Part shown: in pieces, positions 1 to 5,285 of the stretch
Position numbering within the stretch: the first letter of the stretch is position 1
Layout: the number at the start of each line of letters is the position of its first letter
From: DASQWC01 sp035640475
GTDB taxonomy: Bacteria; Actinomycetota; JAICYB01
Direction of reading: 5' to 3'
NCBI GenBank assembly: GCA_035640475.1
Contig: DASQWC010000076.1
Location: 1 to 5,287, forward strand
Length of the DNA stretch: 5,287 bases
Position numbers and translations under genes: made by a program
Notes under the pieces: model-generated
Database searches by the model: none
The model's input: the letters and a program-made list of their open reading frames with translations, nothing else
Told to the model about the DNA's origin: nothing

Positions 1-1
1 C

Positions 2-292
2 GGGACGGTTCGCATCGACTTCGCCGCGCGGGAGGTGACGGTGCGCGGGAAGTCCGTGTCCCTGACGCCGCTCGAGTTTCGGCTGCTTGCTGTATTGACC
101 GAGCACGCCGGCCAGGTTCTCTCGCGCTCGCAGCTCATCGACCTGGTCTGGGGGCAGAACTACTCCTCGACCGGCGATCCGGTGAAGATCTACATCGGCT
201 ACGTGCGCAAGAAGATCGAGGAGGACCCGTCGAGCCCGGAGCTGATCGAGACAGTGCGCGGGTTCGGCTACCGCTACCGCAAAGCTTCGTAA
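2..292 (+). CDS. OmpR/PhoB-family response regulator, C-terminal DNA-binding domain (5' partial)
   Basis: The reading frame is open from the left edge and ends at TAA (290-292), leaving 96 residues of a winged-helix effector domain (Trans_reg_C type). Visible hallmarks are the strand leading to LTPLEFRLL, the helix ending GQVLSRSQLIDLVWG, the recognition-helix region VKIYIGYVRKKIEED, and the closing hairpin TVRGFGYRY. These are classic for two-component transcription regulators, which bind DNA as dimers after phosphorylation of an N-terminal receiver domain. That domain must lie upstream and is not visible. A GTG at 35-37 could be read as a start, but the domain's first strand (GTVRIDFAAREV) lies before it, so it is internal. 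No histidine kinase follows; the next gene is convergent. The partner kinase, if adjacent, would have to be upstream. The target regulon cannot be inferred. Confidence 0.93.
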   Translation, partial: GTVRIDFAAREVTVRGKSVSLTPLEFRLLAVLTEHAGQVLSRSQLIDLVWGQNYSSTGDPVKIYIGYVRKKIEEDPSSPELIETVRGFGYRYRKAS

Positions 293-306
293 CGCCTTCG
301 AGAGAA

Positions 307-353
307 TTCGAACACCAGGGGTCAGACCCCCTTGGTTTCTTGTTTCGAACACC
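307..353. repeat. 10-bp direct repeats TTCGAACACC flanking a GC-rich palindrome
   Basis: TTCGAACACC occurs at 307-316 and again at 344-353, with a period of 37 bp. Between the copies sits the perfect palindrome GGGGTCAGACCCC (318-330). The right copy reaches the first base of the TAG stop of the minus-strand YchF-like gene (353-355). The arrangement could be a small repeated intergenic element, a duplication footprint, or chance. Each repeat contains the palindromic hexamer TTCGAA. Confidence 0.5.
315..346 (+). terminator. Candidate intrinsic terminator or REP-like palindrome after the response regulator
   Basis: The stem GGGGT/ACCCC (318-322 with 326-330) closes a CAG loop. CCA (315-317) and TGG (333-335) can add pairs across a two-base bulge. 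A T-rich stretch with interruptions follows at 332-345 on the plus strand. The site lies 25 bp after the TAA of the response regulator and just outside the convergent YchF-like gene, so it is placed to end plus-strand transcription. The T-tract is weak, and a role as a dispersed REP-like element is equally possible. Confidence 0.45.
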
Positions 354-1276
354 TACGGTGTAAAGCGGATCGTCAAGACGTCGCCGTCTTCGACCAGGTA
401 GGTCTTTCCCTCCAGCCGCTGCAGCCCCCGCTTCGCCGTCTCCGCGCGCGAGCCGCTCTCGACGAGATCGCTCCAGCGGATCACCTCGCAGCGGACGAAG
501 CCGTGCGCCATGTCCGTGTGGATGGCCGCAGCCGCGTCGAGCCCCGTCTTCCCGCGTCGCAGCGTCCATGCCCGGGCTTCATTCTCGTTCGCCGTGAAGA
601 AGACGATGAGGTCGAGCGCGCCAAACAGGCGGCGGACGACCTCGTTCAGCGCCGAGGGCCCCTCCCGGTACTCGGCGGCTTCTTCCGCCGGGAGCTCGGC
701 CAGCTCCACCTCGAGCTTCGCGTCGATACCGCCCGGCCCGTTCTCGACGACGACCACCGGCTTGATAGTCAGAGGCTCGAGCGCTTCCGGGAGCTCGCCG
801 TCGAAGTCCCTGAGCGGCCGCTCCCCCTCGAGGTGCGCAAGCGCCTGCTCGAGCGCCTCGGCCTCGCGACGAGACTCCGGGTCGCCCGACTTCGCCTCCC
901 GGCGAACCCGCTCGAGCCGCCGCTCGACGTGGTCGCGGTCGGCGACGAGGAGCTCGAGCTCGAGCGCCGCGAGATGGCGGGGCGGGTCGGCTCCGGGCGA
1001 AAATGCATCGACGACTGCCAGCAGCGCGTCCGCCTGGCGAAGCGTCCCGAGCTGCGCGGCGCTCGTTCCGACGACGTCCAGAACACGCAAGGCCGCGTCC
1101 GTCACTTTCGGGGAGCCGACGACGGCAGCAACGGCCCGCAGGCGCTCGTCCTCTATGGGCGCCATCCCGACATTCGGCTTGTCCCGGCCCAGGTGCGGCT
1201 CGGCCCCCGTGAGCGCCTGGAAGAGCGTCGTCTTCCCGGACCCGGGAAGCCCGACGATCCCGGCTTCGAGGGACAA
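353..1276 (-). CDS. Divergent, shortened YchF/OLA1-like P-loop protein with TGS domain
   Basis: This 307-residue protein aligns along its whole length with the YchF/OLA1 family, Obg-related NTPases that bind ribosomes and prefer ATP. Family members are usually about 360 residues. In order: the N-terminal GIVGLPGSGKTTLF P-loop (residues 6-19, K15); NVGMAPIEDERL (35-46), matching the YchF NxGVVPxPDxRL segment; a degenerate G3 (DVVG, 67-70); a charged helical hairpin (about 104-150); and a TGS-type C-terminus (about 222-306) with RAWTLRRG, AIHTDMAHGF and EGKTYLVEDGDV. The switch II stretch after DxxG (GLVxGAxxGxGLGN in canonical YchF) is missing, and the NxxE specificity motif appears reduced to NGPG (179-182). 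The P-loop reads GSGKTT rather than NVGKST. The TTG start is forced by the TAG directly upstream in the same frame, and it places GIVGLP at the family's usual distance from the start. It is third in an operon. It is probably a paralog of the housekeeping YchF; its function and nucleotide hydrolysis are unproven. Confidence 0.88.
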   Translation of the reverse strand: MSLEAGIVGLPGSGKTTLFQALTGAEPHLGRDKPNVGMAPIEDERLRAVAAVVGSPKVTDAALRVLDVVGTSAAQLGTLRQADALLAVVDAFSPGADPPRHLAALELELLVADRDHVERRLERVRREAKSGDPESRREAEALEQALAHLEGERPLRDFDGELPEALEPLTIKPVVVVENGPGGIDAKLEVELAELPAEEAAEYREGPSALNEVVRRLFGALDLIVFFTANENEARAWTLRRGKTGLDAAAAIHTDMAHGFVRCEVIRWSDLVESGSRAETAKRGLQRLEGKTYLVEDGDVLTIRFTP

Positions 1277-1507
1277 CTACGTGGCGCCGAAGCCGACGCG
1301 GCTCTCGCGGGCGAAGCGCTTGATGTAGACGATGTGCGAGACCGGCAGGATGTAGCGCCCGTCCTCTGCGTCGAGCGTGTAGGCCCCGTCGTGCCGCGTC
1401 TCGAGTGCGCCCTGCAGCGCGTCCGCCTCCGACGGGTCGACCAGCACGGAGATCGCCTGCCCGCCCATGAAGGCGATTTCGATGCGGACCCGTTCCTGCA
1501 CGCTCAC
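1277..1507 (-). CDS. DUF3107-like small protein
   Basis: This 76-residue protein matches the length and layout of the actinobacterial DUF3107 family. It has an N-terminal strand (RVRIEIAF, residues 6-13), an SEADALQGAL helix, a DGRYILPVSHIVYIK segment (49-63) and the family-like ending SRVGFGAT. The biochemical role of the family is unknown to me. The start is GTG (1507-1505), which overlaps the TGA of the upstream epimerase gene as GTGA; a GGAG lies about 11 nt before the start, inside the epimerase gene. Its TAG stop (1279-1277) is followed without a gap by the TTG start of the YchF-like gene in the same frame. Translation of all three genes is therefore probably coupled. No signal peptide or membrane segment is visible, so it should be cytosolic. 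Confidence 0.82.
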   Translation of the reverse strand: MSVQERVRIEIAFMGGQAISVLVDPSEADALQGALETRHDGAYTLDAEDGRYILPVSHIVYIKRFARESRVGFGAT

Positions 1508-1902
1508 TTCGACACCAGCTCCACGAGGACGCCGTGGACCGAGTCGGGATGGATGAACGAGACCTGCATCCCGTACAGCCCCGGCCTGGGCTCGTGGTCG
1601 ATGAGCTCGGCCTTCGGCTCCAGCTCGGCGAGCGCGCCGGAGAGATCGCGTACCTCGTAGGCGACGTGATGCATTCCCGGTCCGCGCTTGGCTAGGAACT
1701 TCCCGACCGGCGTATCTTCCCCCAGCGAGGCGAGGAGCTCCACGCGACCATCGCCGACGAGCACCGCCGCGGCCTCGACGCCCTGCTCGGCCATCGTCTC
1801 CCGCTGCTCGAGCCGCGCGCCGAAGAGGTTCTCGTAGGTCCCGAGCGCTTCGTCGAGGTCCTCCACTGCGACGCCGAGATGGTGGATTCCGCGCGGCTCC
1901 AT
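1504..1902 (-). CDS. mce: Methylmalonyl-CoA epimerase (VOC/glyoxalase fold)
   Basis: This 132-residue protein interconverts (2S)- and (2R)-methylmalonyl-CoA, linking propionyl-CoA carboxylation to methylmalonyl-CoA mutase. The two-module VOC fold is clear: IHHLGVAVEDLDEAL at the N-terminus, QGVEAAAVLV (40-49), RVELLASLGEDTPVGKFL (53-70), GMHHVAYEV (76-84) and GVLVELVS at the C-terminus. By family alignment the metal ligands are H8, E55 (Gln in the Propionibacterium enzyme, Glu in the human one), H78 or H79, and E129; E43 lies at the catalytic acid/base position. The length is normal and the protein looks intact. The ATG start (1902-1900) precedes the conserved IHHLG by five residues, as expected. 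It is the first gene of an operon with the DUF3107-like and YchF-like genes and is divergent from the hydrolase at 1926. No mutase or carboxylase gene is in the window. Confidence 0.95.
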   Translation of the reverse strand: MEPRGIHHLGVAVEDLDEALGTYENLFGARLEQRETMAEQGVEAAAVLVGDGRVELLASLGEDTPVGKFLAKRGPGMHHVAYEVRDLSGALAELEPKAELIDHEPRPGLYGMQVSFIHPDSVHGVLVELVSK

Positions 1903-1909
1903 CGGCCCG

Positions 1910-1915
1910 ATCCTA
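1910..1915 (-). promoter_or_regulatory. Candidate -10 element (TAGGAT) for the epimerase operon
   Basis: On the minus strand TAGGAT matches the TANNNT pattern and sits 7 bases before the ATG at 1902. That spacing would place the transcription start on the start codon, giving a leaderless mRNA. No good -35 is evident. An alternative reading is that AGGA (1914-1911), 8 bases before the ATG, is a weak ribosome binding site, with the promoter inside the divergent gene. Confidence 0.4.
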
Positions 1916-1919
1916 GACT
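1914..1919 (+). promoter_or_regulatory. Candidate -10 element (TAGACT) for the cysteine hydrolase gene
   Basis: TAGACT matches TANNNT and ends 6 bases before the GTG start at 1926. No Shine-Dalgarno-like sequence exists between the divergent starts on this strand, which favours a leaderless transcript. It overlaps the opposing -10 candidate by two bases inside the palindrome CTAGACTAG (1913-1921), so the two promoters could hardly be occupied at once. No convincing -35 is seen. Confidence 0.4.
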
Positions 1920-1925
1920 AGCTTC

Positions 1926-2900
1926 GTGGCGCTTCCCATCCCGCCGCATTTCCGTCCGGAACGCGTTGCCGAGGTCTGGCGGGTGCCGTACGAGGAGCGA
2001 GCGCGCGAGGCGCAGGAGTGGGCGCGCGAGCACGAGATCGCCCCGGCGTCTCGCGACGACCTCCGGATCTGCATGGTCGCAGTGGATGTCCAGAACACGT
2101 TCTGTACGCCCGGGTTCGAGCTCGTCGTGCCCGGCGCCGTGGACGACAACCGCCGCCTTGCTGAGTTCATCTATCGGAATCTCGGTTCCCTAACCGAGAT
2201 CGTCCCCACGCTGGACACGCACCAGGCGGTGCAGATCTTCCACGCCGCCTTCCTCGTCGACGACGAAGGCCGGCGACCCGACCCCTACACGCTCGTCTCC
2301 GCTGAGGACGTCAAGGCCGGCCGGTGGCGCATCGATCCCGAGATCGGCGTCGACCCCGACCACCTCCTCCGGTACACGCGTGAGCTCGAAGCCGGCGGGC
2401 GCTACGAGCTGACGGTGTGGCCCTACCACGCGATGCTCGGCGGGATCGGGCACGCGCTGGTCTCTGCGGTCGAAGAGGCGTTCTTCTTCCATGCGGTCGC
2501 CAGGAGAGTCGGGCCGAGCTTCGAGATCAAGGGCTTCAATCCGCTCACCGAGCACTACTCCGTCCTCGGCCCGGAGGTCATGGGCGAGAAGAACGAGGAG
2601 CTGATCCGCAAGCTGCTCTCGTTCGACGTTGTGGTGTTCGCCGGCCAGGCGAAGAGTCACTGCGTCGCCTGGACGATCGACGACCTCCTCCGCCATCCGG
2701 ACGCCGAGGAGCGGGAGCTCGCGCGCCGCGTGTACCTGCTCGAGGACTGCACCTCCCCGGTCGTCGTCCCCGGCGTCGTCGACTACACCGAGGAGGCGGA
2801 CGCAGCCATGCGGCGGTTCGCCGAGGCGGGAATGAACGTGGTGCGCTCGACCGACCCGCTCGAACGCTGGCCGGCCGTCGCGGCCCGGTCAGCAGCATGA
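1926..2900 (+). CDS. Cysteine hydrolase, isochorismatase/nicotinamidase superfamily
   Basis: This is a 324-residue cytosolic hydrolase with the superfamily's active-site pattern. The catalytic Asp is in VAVDVQNTF (D54). The metal-site motif TLDTHQAVQIFH supplies D97, H99 and H106. WPYHAMLGGIGHAL (165-178) matches the nicotinamidase WPxHC..G.xG region. K202 in EIKGFNP is the likely catalytic lysine, and C246 in AGQAKSHCV is the nucleophile. Retained metal ligands point to nicotinamidase-like amide hydrolysis rather than isochorismatase chemistry, but the substrate is uncertain. At 324 residues it is about 110 longer than E. coli-type PncA. The extra length is a charged N-terminal segment (1-46) and an insert around 109-160. 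GTG at 1926 is the only usable start: an in-frame TAG lies at 1914-1916. It is monocistronic, divergent from the epimerase operon and followed by a strong hairpin. Confidence 0.9.
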   Translation: MALPIPPHFRPERVAEVWRVPYEERAREAQEWAREHEIAPASRDDLRICMVAVDVQNTFCTPGFELVVPGAVDDNRRLAEFIYRNLGSLTEIVPTLDTHQAVQIFHAAFLVDDEGRRPDPYTLVSAEDVKAGRWRIDPEIGVDPDHLLRYTRELEAGGRYELTVWPYHAMLGGIGHALVSAVEEAFFFHAVARRVGPSFEIKGFNPLTEHYSVLGPEVMGEKNEELIRKLLSFDVVVFAGQAKSHCVAWTIDDLLRHPDAEERELARRVYLLEDCTSPVVVPGVVDYTEEADAAMRRFAEAGMNVVRSTDPLERWPAVAARSAA

Positions 2901-2915
2901 CGTGGCAAGAACGAC

Positions 2916-2942
2916 CGAGGCCGGGCGCTTGGCCCGGCCTCG
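2916..2942. terminator. GC-rich hairpin between convergent genes, probable bidirectional terminator
   Basis: CGAGGCCGGGC (2916-2926) pairs perfectly with GCCCGGCCTCG (2932-2942) around the 5-base loop GCTTG, an 11-bp stem with ten G-C pairs. It lies 15 bp after the hydrolase stop and 24 bp beyond the stop of the convergent repeat protein. No T-tract follows on the plus strand. On the minus strand the stretch beyond the hairpin is mildly T-rich (GTCGTTCTTGCC), so it may serve the repeat-protein gene better. Many actinobacterial terminators lack U-tracts. Confidence 0.75.
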
Positions 2943-2966
2943 AGTCGCCGCAGCGGTCTTCGAGAA

Positions 2967-5285
2967 CTACCCGATGGTGACGGACGTGCCGCCGGGCGTT
3001 ACGGCCTGCGGCACCGTCTTCCATCCGGCCGTCGCGTTGTCGTAGACCCAGTTGTTCGAGTAGTACAGGCTGCTGTCCTTACTCGAGAGGACGGTGAACC
3101 CGACCTTGTCGCCGCTCGAGAGGCCGCCGTCGTGCGCGTCCATCCGGAGCGTGACGCCGCCGTCGATGCTCACCACGCCGGCCGAGGTGACCTTGTAGAT
3201 GCTGGCCTTGGTGTAAATGGTGACGTCGGTCCTCGGCGTCGACGCCACCGGGGTGAAGGCCACCGAGCTGATCGAGTTCGACTTGACGTAGTAGGTGCCG
3301 TCCGGTCGCGTCAGGATCAGCTGGATCTGGCCCTGCGGGTTGGTGCCCTTGCTCGTGTACTGCATCCCGGCGGAGTAGTTGACGGGCGAGGCGTTCGCGT
3401 ACTTGCCGGCCGGGGCGAGCGGTGAGATCGGCCCTCCGGCCTGCAGCGTGTTGCTCGTCGGCGGAATCGCGACGAGAACCGTCGGGTGCGCTGCGTTCCA
3501 CGGATCGCTGCCTGCGGTCGCGGTGCCGCACGGGTTCGAGGCCGCATCGAGCTGCTGGCAGTTCTTGTACGCGCTGCCTGCGGCCGTGTCGAGCTTGACC
3601 TCGATCAGGTACGACTGCGAGCCGTAGTTCCCGGTGCTGAGGGTGACGACCGTGTTCGCCGTCCCGGTCGGCGAGCTCGAGCCGGCCACGGGGCTCACCT
3701 TGACGCCGCTCGCGAGCACCTTGTTCGCGAGCAGGTCCTTGAAGGTGACCTTCGCGTTGGCGATCGAGCCGCCCTCGGCCGCGACGCTCGCCGTCAGCGT
3801 CACCTGCGCGCTCGTGCTGCTGCTACCGGAGGTGAAGAACGCCGTCTGCCCGATGTACGCCACGCGTCCGACGCCCGGGTTGATCGTGAACGTCCGCGAG
3901 ATGGGGGAGGCGGCGTTCCAGTTGTTGTTGCCACCCTGCGACGCGGTGAGCGTGCAGCTGCCGGTGTTCGTCAGCGTGACCATCCAGTTGCCGTCGGCGT
4001 TCTTCGCGACGGTGCACTGGCCGCTGGCCGCGAAGGTGACCGGGAGGCCGGACCCAGCGGTCGCGTCCACCTGGAAGTCCGGGGACCCGTAGTCCTTGTC
4101 CGCCGGCCCGAGGAAGTTGATCGTCTGGTTGGCCTTGCTGATGGTGATCGTCTTCGTGGCAGACGCCGGCTTGTAGTTGGCGCTGCCATTGAAGTCGGCT
4201 TTGACGGTGTAGGTCCCTGCGTCCTTCGGAGCGCCGCTGAGCTGCGTCCCGCCGGTGCCGGTTCCGTTGTAGTACGTCAGCGCGTCCGCGGGGCCGAGGT
4301 TGGCATTGCCGACGCCGTTGACGGAGGCCGAGGCCGCGTTCGAATTGCCGTTGTAGGTGGAGTTCGACCAGTCAATCGCCACGGTCGGGGTCGCCTTGCC
4401 GATCTTGTCGGTGACCGCGCCGCCGTCGCTCAGGTAGTTGTCGTTCGAGAACGACCAGTTGTCGGTGTACGTGCCGGCGTCCGTGTGCTTCGTGTTGCTG
4501 AGGTCGAAGCCCACGAGGTCCTCGCCGTTGACGCCCTTCGCCGCGCCGGTCGCCTTGTGCTCGGTCGCGTCATAGGTGACGTCATACGGAGTGACGGTGA
4601 CGGTCGCCTTGGCCTTGGCGATCTTGTCGACGACCGAGCCCGAGTCACTCAGGTAGTTGTCGTTTGAGAACGACCAGTTGTCGGTGTACGTGCCGGCGTT
4701 CGTGTGCTTCGTGTTGCTCAGATCGAAGCCGATGAGGTCCTCGCCGTTGACGCCCTTCGCGGAGCCGTTCGCCTTGTGCTCGGCGCCGTCGTAGGTGACG
4801 TCGTATGGCGTGACCGTGACGGTCGCCTTCGCCTTCGCGATCTTGTCGGTGACGGTGCCGCTGTCGTTGAGGTAGTTCTGGTTCGAGAACGACCAGTTGT
4901 CGGAGCTGTACGTGCCGGCAGTCGTGTGCTTCGTCCCGCTAAGGTCGAGGCCGCTCAGATCCTCGCCGTTGACGCCCTTCGCGGAGCCGGTCGCCTTGTG
5001 CTCGGCGCCGTCGTAGGTGACGTCGTACGGGGTGACCGTGATCGTGGCCTTCGCCTTGGCGATCTTGTCGGTGACCGAGCCGCTGTCGCTCGCGTAGTTG
5101 TCGTTGGAGAACAACCAGCCGTCGATGTAGGTGCCGGCGTTCGTGTGCTTCGTGTTGCCGAGGTCGAGGCCGCTCAGATCCTCGCCGTTGACGCCCTTCG
5201 CGGAGCCGGTCGCCTTGTGCTCGGCGCCGTCGTAGGTGACGTCGTACGGGGTGACCGTGATCGTGGCCTTCGCCTTGGCGATCTT
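2967..5285 (-). CDS. Large MBG/Ig-like repeat protein, probably secreted or cell-surface (5' partial)
   Basis: The last 772 residues are visible; the frame is open through the right edge, so the N-terminus and any signal peptide are missing. The TTG at 5114 lies inside a repeat and is not a real start. Visible residues 1-293 are four tandem MBG/Ig-like repeats of 73, 74, 73 and 73 residues (cores TPYDVTYDGAEHKATG, GVNGEDL, TKHTxAGTY, NWSFSNxNY). Residues 294-385 are a related, diverged Ig-like module (TYNG...AGTYTVKADFNGSANYKPA). Residues 386-471 form another, opening NQTINFLGPADKDYGSPDF, with C424 and C444 positioned for a disulfide. Residues 472-772 are a different, Tyr/Ser/Thr-rich, probably beta-sheet module with C576 and C586. 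No LPXTG, PEP-CTERM or C-terminal membrane segment is seen, so anchoring, if any, is non-covalent or N-terminal. Adhesion or matrix roles are common for such proteins, but nothing here names a ligand. Confidence 0.85.
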   Translation of the reverse strand, partial: KIAKAKATITVTPYDVTYDGAEHKATGSAKGVNGEDLSGLDLGNTKHTNAGTYIDGWLFSNDNYASDSGSVTDKIAKAKATITVTPYDVTYDGAEHKATGSAKGVNGEDLSGLDLSGTKHTTAGTYSSDNWSFSNQNYLNDSGTVTDKIAKAKATVTVTPYDVTYDGAEHKANGSAKGVNGEDLIGFDLSNTKHTNAGTYTDNWSFSNDNYLSDSGSVVDKIAKAKATVTVTPYDVTYDATEHKATGAAKGVNGEDLVGFDLSNTKHTDAGTYTDNWSFSNDNYLSDGGAVTDKIGKATPTVAIDWSNSTYNGNSNAASASVNGVGNANLGPADALTYYNGTGTGGTQLSGAPKDAGTYTVKADFNGSANYKPASATKTITISKANQTINFLGPADKDYGSPDFQVDATAGSGLPVTFAASGQCTVAKNADGNWMVTLTNTGSCTLTASQGGNNNWNAASPISRTFTINPGVGRVAYIGQTAFFTSGSSSTSAQVTLTASVAAEGGSIANAKVTFKDLLANKVLASGVKVSPVAGSSSPTGTANTVVTLSTGNYGSQSYLIEVKLDTAAGSAYKNCQQLDAASNPCGTATAGSDPWNAAHPTVLVAIPPTSNTLQAGGPISPLAPAGKYANASPVNYSAGMQYTSKGTNPQGQIQLILTRPDGTYYVKSNSISSVAFTPVASTPRTDVTIYTKASIYKVTSAGVVSIDGGVTLRMDAHDGGLSSGDKVGFTVLSSKDSSLYYSNNWVYDNATAGWKTVPQAVTPGGTSVTIG
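4407..4625 (-). repeat. MBG/Ig-like tandem repeat R4 (73 codons)
   Basis: R4 is the last unit of the tandem array. Its N-terminal half is the most diverged at this end (TYDATEHKATGAAKG). It is followed by KIGKATPT, where the array gives way to a different Ig-like module. Confidence 0.85.
4626..4844 (-). repeat. MBG/Ig-like tandem repeat R3 (73 codons)
   Basis: R3 has GVNGEDLIGFDLSNTKHT followed by GTYTDNWSFSNDNYLSD. Its C-terminal half is nearly identical to R4, with four differences over the 80 bp at 4650-4729 against 4431-4510. Confidence 0.85.
4845..5066 (-). repeat. MBG/Ig-like tandem repeat R2 (74 codons)
   Basis: R2 is one codon longer than the others, through SSDNW in place of xDNW. 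Its N-terminal half is identical in DNA to R1. Its C-terminal half reads NWSFSNQNYLNDSGTVTD. Confidence 0.85.
5067..5285 (-). repeat. MBG/Ig-like tandem repeat R1 (73 codons)
   Basis: R1 is the first visible unit, starting at KIAKAKAT and cut by the window edge two bases earlier. Its first 42 codons are identical in DNA to the same part of R2. Its C-terminal half is the most divergent of the four (GTYIDGWLFSNDNYAS). Confidence 0.85.

Noticed and set aside
35..37. GTG as the start of a short stand-alone DNA-binding protein
   Set aside because: Upstream in-frame residues form the expected first strand of the winged-helix domain, so the gene continues past the left edge.
307..353. TCGAAC half-sites as a LexA/SOS box
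   Set aside because: The actinobacterial-type box needs inverted TCGAAC and GTTCGA separated by four bases. Here the two TCGAAC copies are direct and 37 bp apart.
332..1660. 442-codon open frame on the plus strand across the epimerase operon
   Set aside because: It is antisense to three genes with clear family motifs. Its product is a low-complexity Arg/Leu/Asp-rich sequence, typical of a shadow frame in high-GC DNA.
3486..4667. 393-codon open frame on the plus strand opposite the repeat protein
   Set aside because: It mirrors the repeat array on the other strand and encodes an Arg/Val/Gly-rich product with no recognisable domain, while the minus-strand frame has coherent Ig-like modules.
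5112..5114. TTG as the start of the repeat protein
   Set aside because: The frame stays open upstream to the window edge and encodes another copy of the same repeat, so this codon is an internal leucine.
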